Below, in pieces: positions 34,513 to 44,838 of a DNA stretch of 64,000 bases (within the stretch, counting starts at the first letter, position 1; the number at the start of each line of letters is the position of its first letter). Under the pieces are notes generated by a model. That model made no database searches. It was not told the DNA's origin and saw only the letters and a program-made list of their open reading frames with translations. Made by a program: the position numbers and the translations under genes. Source of the stretch: Andrena cerasifolii (lineage: Eukaryota; Arthropoda; Insecta; Hymenoptera; Andrenidae). The stretch covers positions 496,001 to 560,000 of the forward strand of contig NC_135132.1 in the NCBI RefSeq assembly GCF_050908995.1, read 5' to 3'.

Positions 34513-34697
34513 CAATTGCACAGAGATGTGCAGAATTACAATTGAATTACTTCATGAATTATGATTACAAAATAATTCAATTAAATCGTATTCAAACAAT
34601 AATATTAACGCATGCGCAGATCGACTTAATATACAAGGAGTTCAAAAAGTAATGATCACTGGTTTGGGGGGGGGGGGGGGAATTCGTTAAAAAAAAT

Positions 34698-35047
34698 TGC
34701 TACAAAATTGTTTATAACATTGAAAATGATGTTTCAACGATTCGATTATATAGCGTTGCACGTATAGGCATGGGCCCACCCACTACTCTGCCGTTTTGGT
34801 AGTATGTACTCGAATGCTGGGGTCTGGCACAGTGGCCCGAACTAGGTCAACCACCTTGCACTACCTTCTGTCCCTTTAAACGTCGGATTGTGTTTGTTTA
34901 CGTTTAGGGGTGCGCAGTGGACCAGGCCCCACCATTTGGGTAGATGCTGCCAAAGCGGCAGAGTAGTGGTAGGTCCATGCCTATACGTGCAATATACAAT
35001 GGAATCGTTGAAACATCATTTTCAAAGCTATAAACAATTTTGTAGCA
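34698..35047. mobile_element. Palindromic MITE with about 108-bp arms
   Basis: 34698-34806 and 34941-35047 are inverted copies sharing tgctacaaaattgtttataa, gatgtttcaacgatt, tgcacgtataggcatggg..cactactctgccg. The degenerate copy at 6785-7540 is related. A 14-base G run lies just upstream at about 34667. Confidence 0.75.
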
Positions 35048-35660
35048 CGTTTGTCTTAACAAATCTCCACTTGTCCAGAGGTGCACATTCGCCCCCAAAC
35101 CATGTGTTACCCGCAAACCCGTTCACCATGTGTTATTTTAAGTTTAATAAGTCATAATACATGATACATATAAATAATACAAATAATATATGATAGGTAA
35201 CCTTCATGTTTTTTGACGGCCCTCCCATAAGTCACAGTGAATCTATGTGCCCCTTGGTCTTAATAAGTCTGTGCATCCCTGTTATACGGTGTACGCAAAT
35301 GATTATTATTAACATATATATTAATACTATTCAACACATTAAATTAGCTTGTACAACAAATGAGAGAAAGGTAAATAAAAGAAAGGGCATATCGCTAACC
35401 GAAGTTTGTTACACGAGTACATATCATAGTCATATACACATGAAAGATAAATATAAATATTTATCGCAATTCCTCAGATGATTACAGTAATTAGCAATTC
35501 AATTAATTGAAAAGTTTGAATTCAAATGTGGAATGTAATTCAATTATGGCGTTATTTAATTGTCATATAATTAAATTACACTCGAAGACTGTTTTAAATA
35601 AACGGTTGTGTATTCGAAAGTATATATTTTAAAGTTCTTGTATTTTTTTGCAATGCAATA
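35048..35660. other. AT-rich, probably further MITE debris
   Basis: Near 34519 and again near 35500-35580 there are runs of aattacaattgaattac-like sequence in opposite orientation, suggesting an outer AT-rich MITE around the palindrome. The ends could not be fixed. Confidence 0.35.
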
Positions 35661-35665
35661 TATAA

Positions 35666-35876
35666 ATAAATAATGGAATTATAGACGATCTCCCGGTAGC
35701 TTTTTTTTATTTAAGCACTTTATGGTGACCGTGACTGTAGCTTTGACCTGGTTCGAACAAATTTAGTTAGTATATTAAATTATCAAGTGCGTAATCGGTC
35801 ATTATCCCGAAAAATTAATCTAAAATAAAATGGCGGCTGTTCATGCCGGGAGATCGTCTATAATTTCATTATTTAT
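35666..35876. mobile_element. Short MITE, about 210 bp
   Basis: aaataatggaattatagacg with atctcccgg (35668-35697) is mirrored at 35846-35874. It is non-coding. Confidence 0.75.
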
Positions 35877-35891
35877 AAGGCAGGATCCCTT

Positions 35892-36617
35892 AAGGGGGTA
35901 CACCCGTTTGAACCCTCGGGAAATGTGTGTATTTTGTGGATTTTTTTATAAGTCAACGGCTTGATGCAGATTTTCCGTTTTTTTACTATCTTTATATAGT
36001 ATTAGGAACTACACAAAAAAAAAGTTTTAGTTAAAAAACTATTGTTTTTTGGAAGTTACGGATACGTATCCGAAAGTCTCTCCATTTTGGACGGCTAATC
36101 GATGGCTCTAAAAACTCGCACTACGTTCAACCAATTCACTTCCAATTTTGCATGCAGAATCATAATAACATTCCACATCGTACAACGAAGGCATTTTTTA
36201 TTCCGATTCCCCGTTTATTATTTATAAAGAAAAAAAGGTGGATTTTTCTCTTAGAAAAATCTAACTTTACCTTTGATCTCTCACCATTTCTTTATTTTTC
36301 AAAATTTTCAAAATCGACTTCGTTGGACGATAGCTATTGACATACTTTATAAATTTTTTTAATTGTTTTTGATTTCACACACGACATACAGCTGTTTTCA
36401 GGACCACCGATTAGCCCCCTAAAATCGAAAGACTTTCGGAGGTGTATGCATAACTTGCCAAAAATAATAGTTTCTTAACTGAAACTTTTTTTATGAGTAG
36501 TTCATAATACTATGTAAAGATAGTAAAAAAATGGCAAATGTGCATCAAACCGTTGACTTGTAAAAAAATCCACAAAATGTACACATTTTCCGAGGGTTCA
36601 AACGGATATACCCCCTT
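35892..36617. mobile_element. Foldback MITE, 726 bp, arms over 200 bp
   Basis: The ends are aagggggtacacccgtttga and tcaaacggatatacccccttt-type. The arms extend inward through the cgaaagtctc/gactttcgg segments near 36070 and 36430. Confidence 0.8.
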
Positions 36618-37508
36618 CATACATCAAACACTCACGCTCTATACGCATTCAGCATATCTTCCTGCCACGGAACACTTCCTTCTCCTACAAAATACTCTTT
36701 ATAACGGTCCCTATTTTGCTTGGCAGAGTTATTTAAATTCCCACGATTAAGGGGTTCCAAATTATCCATCTGCACTACATCGTTTTGATAATTCCCCTCC
36801 TGCCTACTCCTGTTGTTCGTTCTATATGCTGCACTCCGTCTCCGTAAGAAATTATGGAGAACGCAGGCAGCCAATACAACATATGATATATTTTCCACCT
36901 TCATATTAATTGCTGTATTCAATACTCGAAATCGCGAGGCTAATATGCCGAATGTATTTTCCACTACGTTCCTAGCTCGGAATAATCTGTAATTAAATAT
37001 TCTTTTATCATGATCCAATTCCCTTTGAGCATAAGGCTTTAAGAAGTTATTAGTTAAAGGAAACGCTTCATCGCCTACAAAGACGAAGTTTAAATTGTTT
37101 ATTGTTTCATTATTCTCCGGCAAATTTAACTGCCCGTTATTTAAACGCCTCATAAATTCAGTGTGTTCGAGAACACCACCATCTGATACCCTTCCATTTT
37201 TGCCAACATCGACAAAAATAAACTCGTAATTTGAATCGACTAACGCCATTAGTACGATGCTGTAATAATTTTTATAATTGTAATACAAGGCCCCGGCATC
37301 CGGTGGTGGAACAATTCTGATGTGTTTTCCATCCATAGCACCTCCGCAGTTGGCGAAATCCCATTTGTCATGAAACCCTTCGGCTATTTTTTCCACTCGT
37401 CCTTGTTATTCGAGAACTATGACAAAACAAAAAACAATACAAAAATAAACAAAATTTAATTTCCTTGTTATTTCTTATGTTATTAAATTATGTGTTTTTT
37501 TTTGTACG

Positions 37509-37882
37509 AAGGACGAAGGTGGAATCGCAACCGGGTCCAAGCAGCCATAAACGGCCGGCTGGCCAAATTTCTCGCTGCGGCAAAAAAAAAAAGAAGTGAT
37601 GATGCCGTCATGAAAGTTTTAAAAACTTGCGCTGTCGCGCTCAAGAATCCCACTATCAGCCGGATAGAAATATCCGAGTATGAAGCTACGGGAATAAAAA
37701 TTGCCAAGCAATTGCAAAGGATGGACCCGGAGCAGGCAATTTATGCCGACAATATTATAGCAACTGCGTTGAGAAGAGGGTTGTTAAAAACACTAAAACC
37801 CCACACAGATGTCTGCGACAACGAATGTAGGCTCTATGCTGGACCGAGCCGGGAACACCCGAACGAACATCAGCAACAGTAA
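37509..37882 (+). CDS. Probable later exon of the MADF-type gene, antisense inside the transposase intron
   Basis: Open from about 37490. A poly-T tract and tacgaag acceptor precede RRWNRNRVQAAINGRL. The frame runs to a TAA at 37880-37882. The stretch EISEYEATGIKIAKQLQRM, followed by AIYADNIIATALRRGLL, resembles the C-terminal part of MADF proteins of PIF/Harbinger elements as I remember them. It lies on the opposite strand between the two transposase exons. It is not a shadow of the transposase because no transposase coding overlaps it. Linkage to the exon at 27872-28348 is inferred from the family, not from matching splice phase. Confidence 0.55.
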
Positions 37883-37895
37883 TTGTAATGATATA

Positions 37896-38207
37896 CAGTG
37901 GGGGACAAAATTATGTGGACACCCTTTAAAACCGTATAACTTGTTCAAAATTGGTCCAAACGACTTGAATTTTTTTGAGAAGCTAGATGGATTAGTTTGC
38001 TAAGTGACGTGTTTCGTCGTTTTGAAAAATATTGCGATTGGTCGGAATTGCAAAAAAAAAAATAGGAAAGATCATTTTCAAAACGACGAAACTCGTCACT
38101 TAGCAAATTAATCCTTCTAGCTTCTAAAAAAAAATCAAGTCGTTCGGACCAACTTTAAACAAGTTATACGATTTTAAAGGGTGTCCACATAATTTTGTCC
38201 CCCACTG
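37896..38207. mobile_element. Tc1/mariner-type palindromic MITE, 312 bp, TA flanks
   Basis: The ends are CAGTGGGGGACAAAATTATG and its complement, with TA on each side (37894-37895, 38208-38209). The arms pair along almost the whole length. It is inserted in the transposase intron. Confidence 0.88.
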
Positions 38208-38838
38208 TAATAGGAGTTATAATAATAATAATATGAGTTTTATAAATACGAGCGCGAATTATCATTTCATTAATAAATTATTACCCTTACCTTTAAGAAC
38301 TCTGTCCTTAGTGCATAATACAGTGCTTTGCATGTCTCAGGAATTATTTTGCATAACGCTGGAGCTGATATTCCTGTCGTAAATTTCAAATCTTCATAGG
38401 AACGCCCAGTTGCCAAAAATCTCAATGTAGCGATAAGGCGTTGTTCTGCGGGGATACTTTTTCTCATAATGGTGTCCATTTTCTTGATTCGGTTTTGAAC
38501 TAAACCCAGTCAAACGCCTTACAATCCATCCTCAAGTAATTCCGATAATCGTCCGGATAATTTTCTCGCAATTCACGAAGAAGAGGCTGATCATTGCAGT
38601 CTCCGTAGTATTTTTTCACCCAAACCTGGCGGTTTCTTCTTCTGCTTCTTCTTCGGTCTGCTACTGTTAACTGGACAGCAGCAGCAGCAACAACAACAGC
38701 CAAGTTCCGGTCATTGTTTACCGCAAACATGACAAAACTTTTGATGCACTTTTTTAAACCGCGTTCTTCACACAGGCTTTCACTTGAAGTGGTTCGGTGT
38801 AACGATAATAACCACAATTCAAGGAAGTTAAACCAGAA

Positions 38839-38989
38839 ATAACAGTTAACAATAACAATTAACAGTAACAATTAAAAATAACAATTAAAAGTCATGATTA
38901 ACAGAAACAATTAACAATACCAAGTAACGGTAATAATTAATGGTAACAACTAAAAGTAACAATTAACAGTAATAAATTAACAGTAAATA
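38839..38989. repeat. Degenerate aacaattaacagt tandem repeat
   Basis: About ten to twelve imperfect copies of a 12-13 bp unit (taacaattaacag, taacaattaaaa and variants) directly upstream of the transposase 5' exon. Confidence 0.8.
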
Positions 38990-39765
38990 TGGAAAAACCA
39001 AGTGTACGCTCCGTGAATTTTCGCCGGTTAAAAAGGAAAGACTAGACAGAGTTAGAGATAGTGAATAAAAAAAGATAGAAGAAAGATGAAGTAGGAAAAA
39101 GCAGAAAAAACATAGAGAGGGTGAAAAGAAAGCTGTCCCCCGGTTCGCAAAGGCCTGGTCGCCAAATGTTCCTGACGCTGACCAGGCCTGTGCGAACCCT
39201 TGATTCCAGGTAGATGGAAGCAGAAACGGAAGGAACGGGTAGGTAGTTATAAAGGAGTAAAAGTGAAAGTTAGAAATAGCTGAATAGACAGAAAAAATAA
39301 ATATGGCAAAGACGTAGTTTAGTATGAAAGTTGTACTTTTGTGTATCCATCACTCTATTCGGATAGCTAATGGACGAAGTTTGTAACCATGCAAACAAAT
39401 ATGTTGTGTTTATACTCGAGCGATAAGGGATCCGTTTGTAATTTGAAGGAAGGGCGGCGCAGGCGGGATCCCGCGTGCGCAAACGTACTGGCGTTTCTGG
39501 CGATATCAGGTGTTTCTGAATATATACTAGCAGTGGCTTGCTGTTGTCGAGGTCAAGAACCGTTTAAGGAAACCAAATGCTGCGCAAATAATTTTTTACC
39601 CTTTCTTAAGGAGTCACTCTATCTTGACGGCCTGAACAGGAGCGCGATATTTGGGATTTTTTCAGAGAAACCCACAAATTATATTAATTGAAAACTTTAT
39701 GCCTATATTTGTACATATTTTGGCAGCATTTAAAAAAAATTTAAGCAGAAGCTTGGCTGACAGTG

Positions 39766-40694
39766 CGGAAATCCTGAGGCGCGCAACGAGCCTGGTTTCA
39801 AGTATCGTTTTTTCCGTTTCTAACTACCTTTTCTGTCTCTTATGTAAATTCTTCTGGATTGGAGGTTTGCGCGCGGGCAGGAGCGTGGTGCTTTCTGGCA
39901 CGCGGGCAGGACTGTGATGCTTCCTTGCTGCGCGCCACGCAAGAGCGTGGGTGAAAAATTTGACCTGAATCACGACCAATCAGAAGACTACCCCCCTTCT
40001 TCAAAACATCTTACATATTACATCTCATCTTCATTTATCTTAGATATAACATCACTTGCATACCTATATGTATTTATTGTCTATCAATATTAGTTTATAT
40101 ATTTATATAACAAGCAGTGGCATGGTAATTATTGCCGTTGATAGGAATATTTATGATCGTCACAACAGTGAATGTGTTAACTGCAATTTCATTTGCCATC
40201 GCATTGCCGGGGAAACATTTGAACATTTTTTAAAGTACCCTTATAAAATTTTACAGTCGTTATAACTGAGTCATAAACCATTTCCAGAATTTATAGCACC
40301 TTCAGGTCAACCAAATGTAGCTTCCTAAAAACAGATGTTTCAGTGTACCCTATAGTAACAGCATTTATGATAGCCTGGTATATCGAGGAATTTGAGATAC
40401 TTTTCGCGAACGTATATCACGATCGTGTCTTGCCGATCGTTTCGCAGATCGATGATATACATCGAACAAGTAGTACACAATACACTACTGCGGTGGATCG
40501 TGTAAAAAGCATGTGGAGTCGACGTAGAAATGGGAGTCCGAACTCGCTATCTCTAAGTAGTGACGGGTACGACCTTCTGGCCTGCGCGAAGGAGCGCCAC
40601 GATCCGGCTTCACATACTTTTGCGGGCCGCAAGGCGTGTGGCGCGCCGGCCCGCGCGCCGGACCGCGCGCAAGACCGTCCGTGTAAAGGGCCCT
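39766..40694. repeat. Right terminal inverted repeat of the Harbinger-like element
   Basis: About 929 bp, matching 25638-26523 in reverse. Near the outer end it carries about 43 bp of extra GC-rich sequence (ggcgcgccggcccgcgcg region, about 40640-40680) that the left copy lacks. Confidence 0.9.
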
Positions 40695-40890
40695 AATGGC
40701 ACTTGTACTCGCTGATCACATGATCACGCGAGTCAATTCACTCCGACGTAACTTTACCAAGAAAATGTAGCAAGTAATAAATTTGATCAAACTCTGTCAG
40801 TGGCCACAAGTGCCAGCAATGGCACTTGTACTCGCGGATCATACGATCACGCGAGTCAATTCACGCCGGCGTAACTTTACCAAGAAAGTG
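40695..40890 (+). repeat. Host tandem repeat, about 100-bp unit
   Basis: 40695-40770 completes the unit begun at 25611. A second, intact unit follows at 40791-40890. Shared parts are cacaagtgccagcaatggca, cttgtactcgc.gatca, gatcacgcgagtcaattcac and gtaactttaccaagaaa. Confidence 0.85.
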
Positions 40891-40933
40891 GAAAAGGGAA
40901 TAATAAATTTAATTCACCCTTTAATTTTTTCAG

Positions 40934-41370
40934 ACACATTTCTAAGTTCACAAGAGCAGACAGACAGAATCCGGTTCGGTCAAAGTGCGCCAGGCTGGTA
41001 CATACGGGCGTCGCAGGTATGCATGATGTTCGACGAATTATTGAAACAAACTTTTACTTTTATACCAAATTTACCGAAATGTCTGCGATGATTTCTTACA
41101 GGCGGACTTTTTACAAAATTACTGCACACATGGTGTATGGGACAGTAATGCCAGGGCAAATGGAATAATAAGTACCATATTTCAGGTAATATTTGACATC
41201 TTATAAATCTGCAGTAAAATTTTGTACGCTTGTAAAACAACAATTAAGTATTTCCTAATGTATTTAATGATGTGTTACAGATCCACACTGCATGCGTCAC
41301 ATTTCGTTACGAGCAACCTGGCAAAATTGTAGGAAGACCGTCAATGGAGAAGAGGAATTACACAGAATGA
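40934..41370 (+). CDS. Last three exons of an unrecognised host gene (3' partial gene)
   Basis: Exons 40934-41016, 41102-41185 and 41281-41370 have cag acceptors and GT donors (ttttttcag; cag-gtatg; cttacag; cag-gtaat; gttacag). They join in one frame: the first ends ..GWYIRASQ, the second is exactly 28 codons (ADFLQNYCTHGVW..), and the third is 29 codons plus TGA (IHTACVTFRYEQPGK.. to NYTE). Introns are 85 and 95 bp. Three in-phase short exons are unlikely by chance. I do not recognise the protein. Upstream exons would lie beyond the Harbinger-like insertion or outside the window, so that element would sit in an intron. A transposon gene of unknown type remains possible. Confidence 0.55.
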
Positions 41371-41680
41371 GAGAAGATAATAATCTAAAATGAAGTTGTG
41401 GAATAATTCCGAAGAAAAGCATGTACAAAAGTATTCAATTGAAATATACTTTTTGTCCAAATTAATGTTTTAAAAAAATGATTACGTTATTAAATTTGTA
41501 TTTAAACAACAGACAATTCTTGTTGATAGATAAGATAATTTGATGTATAGATTGATAAAAAAGAAAGCGTCATATGTTTTTAGAAGAATTATTGCATTCA
41601 TAAATTTCATTACGATCGGCGTGTTACACTTCGGTGATGTACCTTATTCAAATTGTATACTTTTAAATTGAAGGGTCAAA

Positions 41681-42492
41681 TGCAATAAGGGATCTAGCGC
41701 TCGAAAATGGGAAAAAAATGTCCAAACGCTAAGAAAGCATGGGAAAATTAAATGTTGTTAAACTGTAATTTAAAAAATACCGTGTTATAAACCTCGTCAG
41801 GACACATATTTTCCTTATTTACAGTTTGTTTATCCAATCATTACTATTCGAGCTAAAAATTATAAAGAAAAAAATTTTCATCGTCCGAGTGCTAAAACTG
41901 CTAAATAGCGCATTATACGCGGCTGTTGACTGTTGTTGGCGTGCGGAATTTATATATATCGCCATATCTTCTACAATTATTTATGAATCAGTGTGAAAAT
42001 TGGTGAAAATCTTGCTTGTATATTAAGGAAAAACTTTGTCGCTGCAAGTTATCTGTACCTCAAAATTGCCTCGATACTTTTTAACGGCAAACGTTGAAAA
42101 GCATGGGTTATGTCCAGGATTACTTTTTAATTAAATATTATTACATTTTTTAACATAAGGGTTTTGTGCATATATTTTGCGGCTTTGCTAGAGTTTTCTG
42201 AGTTTTATGTTTCAAGTCTCATAACGATCCCTTAATATTTACTCAAGTTATCGCAATTTATGTTTAAAGAAATAATGATTTTGGAGGATGAAAATTTTTT
42301 TCTTTATAATTTTTAGCTCGAATAGTAATGATTGGATAAACAAACTGTAAACAGAAAAAAATGTGCCCTGACGAGCTTTACGACACTATATTTTTTAAAA
42401 TTCAGTTTAATAACATTTAATTTTCCAATCTTTCTTAGCGTTTGGACAATAATTTTTGGCATTTTAAAGCGCTAAGTAGTCCCCTTATTGCA
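41681..42492. mobile_element. Foldback MITE, 812 bp, arms about 200 bp
   Basis: The outer ends are tgcaataaggg and cccttattgca. The inner arms pair through tccaaacgctaagaaag, acagtttgtttatccaatca, and ttactattcgagctaaaaat with their complements at 42290-42460. Confidence 0.82.
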
Positions 42493-42599
42493 TCCGACTC
42501 CTCAGTTGCACATTGATTATACAAAATATTACATCCTTCTACGTATAAATAAAAAATATTGATTCGCAAATTAGTATTGTTTCATTGTCATGTTTCCTA

Positions 42600-43370
42600 A
42601 CTTCACTACCGAACCACTCTATCTTTCATTATTGCTATCCTCCTTTGCGCTCAGCGAGGCTCTGACGCTAGACGCAGCTCTCGTGCCGCATTCCTTCAAG
42701 ACTTCTCGATAGAAAGATATGTGGCAACAGCGCGACACAGACAGAGAGAACAGAAGATGTCGCAACTTTACGTAAAAAATTCGTCTACACGGAGTACCTG
42801 GAGATGTCACCTCTGTACAACTTCTTGTGGGGAATGAGCTGCCCCCTCCTTGCGTACTGTGCAGGAGTGGGGATCTGGCGAGTTTGTGCGTGCGTCGCCA
42901 TGCAGGCTCGCCCCAGTCTGTTCTGACTAGCCTTTGGAAACGTCTGTTTCCAGAACGTTCGATAAAATGTGCTACCACGTGTTCAGCGATACGTTCGGTC
43001 ACATAACTGCGACACTGCCACTTTGTTGGCTTTCGCCCGTTGGGCATTGTTGTGTTCAATATACGACCCCACCTGTTTAGTCGGTTTAGCTCGATGTCGA
43101 GCAATCTCGCGTGCATATTCAGTGGTTGCACGCGACTGCAATAAAACCCCTTTGGTTACACCAACGCGCATCTTCTGTTCGTCCTTCCCATTCCGAACAC
43201 GTGTGCGGTAGTAGGTCCGCATGAGAGTGGAAGGTATTGTCTCTTCATCATTTACCTCCACCGGTAATACAAAAACCTACATTCTTTTTATCGACCGCAG
43301 TAGTTTCATTAGGGTCCGTCTGTTTACAAGGGACGCTTCGATCGATTCGGACCATAACAAAAATGAGGCG
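42600..43370. other. GC-balanced interval with unassigned minus-strand ORFs
   Basis: ORFs 42983-43261 (minus, 92 codons, beginning MEVNDEETIPSTLMRTYYRT) and 42619-43131 (minus, 170 codons) overlap in different frames. Neither shows a domain I recognise. The first looks somewhat protein-like and may be a transposon relic. Confidence 0.3.
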
Positions 43371-43377
43371 GCAGCCT

Positions 43378-43498
43378 TAAGAAACATCGGGCGAATTCCA
43401 CTTACGTTCAAATCGTCCGGCGCGGTCGTGATATGTAATGGATATCACGGCCGTTACGGGCTATTTGGGCATAAGTGAAATTCGCCCGATGTTTCTTA
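43378..43498. repeat. Small foldback
   Basis: taagaaacatcgggcgaatt at 43378 pairs with the complement ending at 43498. A second inner stem is cgtgatat..atatcacg. Confidence 0.8.
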
Positions 43499-43520
43499 TA
43501 ATATAACCTTTCGTTTGTTT

Positions 43521-43758
43521 TATATTTTTAACATTTAATTGCACGTGTGCGTGTTCGTGAAACCGAAATTGCGATTCCGCGTGGCTGCGTCCTGCATCGT
43601 ATTACTACGTGTAAGTCAAATTCATTAATTCTTTTTTCATATTGAATTATGCCTATGATATTCCTAATTAAAATATAAATTTTAGTTTGCTTTTCATTTT
43701 TAACATTTAGTTGCATGTGTGCGTGTTCGTAAAACCGAAATTGCGATTCCGCGTGGCT
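43521..43758 (+). repeat. Direct repeat of about 65 bp
   Basis: 43521-43586 and 43694-43758 share tttttaacattta.ttgca, gtgtgcgtgttcgt.aaaccg and aaattgcgattccgcgtggc, with about 105 bp between copies. Confidence 0.8.
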
Positions 43759-44547
43759 TCCTATACTATACTCCTTGTCATTTAAGAAGGAACCCGTTTC
43801 GCGCATGTAGAATGAGCTCATTGGCTCCGAAAAAGCGTTGGTGGGGGTACAGCCAATAGTGGCTTCTTCCGGCACCAATGAGCATCAACCTGCGAGGAAC
43901 CGGTCTAAACTCGTCGGTCGGCAGGTTCCTTCTTACATGACATGGAGTATACATCGTATAGCAGTACGCATTAACATTTACATTATCCTACTTCATGATC
44001 TTCAAAATTCAGTTTTATTTTGGAATTGATAGAAAGATATATTTGTTTTATTCTGATACTGAATCATCATACGATATCTGTGTAATTTAGTGTCAAAATT
44101 TAAGAGCGACATTGGAAATATTTTGTGAAGACTGAAAAGTACTAAGTAATACCACCAATTTACATTCTCACCTTTCTCACAATCACCCAGATATCAAGAC
44201 GTGTAATGTTAAAGGAAAAAAGATGAATTTAAACGAGGAAAGTTGATGAAAGTGTAAAGTATTGCTAATTTATTTCATTACTTTATTCTTAGTAATAAGA
44301 ATCGTAATAATACAGGAATATTTTTTTCAATAGGTAAGGGAAAATCCTGACAATTTCGTGGATGATGAGGATAATGATTTCCCTCAAGTAAAAAGATTAA
44401 AACCAGATTATCAACAATCGTTGGAGAAACCGACTTCGTCCCAGCAATCAATTTTTACGTGTTCTAAAAAAATACAACAAAGAGTAGATACAGCATTTTC
44501 TCTTCAAGAATCATATTACGGTATATACTGTATTTATTTTAAAATAT

Positions 44548-44820
44548 TGTTGCGAGCACCCTTTGGTTGGAATCCAGGGCCTGCTGGTGCTCGTGACAGG
44601 AACAAGAGGACAGCGAGAAGAAGGCGATCGGATCGATCGCCTGTCAAGCTGTCATTCGATAGCCAGACGCCATTACGTGCAGACGCATCGACACTTACAT
44701 ATTTCTCGCGCGATTGTGATTGTAAACGGTTATATCTGTTACCCTGTTCTTGTTAATGTTCTGTTGCTTCTGTTGTACTTTCTCATTAAACTTCTGCTAT
44801 GCCGAGCCGAAATCATAACA
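44548..44820 (+). repeat. 5' LTR, about 273 bp
   Basis: Starts TGTTGCGAGC and ends AAATCATAACA. It has an attaaa polyadenylation-like signal near 44786. The right border is fixed by the shared 20 bp at 47333-47352. The left border is inferred from the TG start. Confidence 0.7.
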
Positions 44821-44821
44821 T

Positions 44822-44838
44822 TGGTGTCAGAAGTGGGA
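44822..44838 (+). promoter_or_regulatory. Primer-binding site
   Basis: TGGTGTCAGAAGTGGGA directly follows the LTR, the position and type of the tRNA-complementary site in gypsy-like elements. Confidence 0.7.

Larger units (their letters stand above)
36632..38871 (-). pseudogene. PIF/Harbinger DDE transposase (HARBI1-like), split gene with two lesions
   Basis: The 5' exon reads from 38871 to about 38288. It has an Ala/Arg-rich N-terminus, QVWVKKYYGDC, then after a TAG and a frame change near 38505 MRKSIPAEQRLIATLRFLATG and ALCKIIPETCKALY, ending at donor AAG-GTAAGG. The last exon runs 37416-36632 after a catag acceptor. It carries the full DDE_Tnp_4 core: GGAMDGKHIRI (first Asp), FVFVGDEAFPL (second Asp), RARNVVENTFGILASRFRV (Glu), then AACVLHNFLRR. 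The catalytic exon is intact. The intron (37417-38287) contains a Tc1-type MITE and, on the other strand, a MADF-type exon. The enzyme would cut and rejoin the element's ends. Confidence 0.88.
25638..40694. mobile_element. 15-kb PIF/Harbinger-like transposon with long inverted ends
   Basis: The outer ends are AGGGCCCTTTACAC and GTGTAAAGGGCCCT, flanked on both sides by AAT (25635-25637 and 40695-40697). Removing the element and one AAT restores gccagcaatggcac, which exists uninterrupted at about 40815-40830 in a tandem neighbour unit. The inverted ends run about 0.9 kb. Inside are a MADF-domain gene on + and a HARBI1-like DDE transposase gene on -, the two-gene content typical of PIF/Harbinger. 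Later insertions are a LINE at 28700-34496 and several MITEs. AAT is a 3-bp duplication but not the usual TWA, so the superfamily call rests mainly on the genes. Confidence 0.75.

Noticed and set aside
38839..38989. CRISPR-like array
   Set aside because: The units are contiguous and degenerate with no spacers. This is a simple tandem repeat in a eukaryotic context.
44799..44838. gag start at 44799
   Set aside because: That codon lies inside the LTR. The ATG at 44838, beside the primer-binding site, is more plausible.
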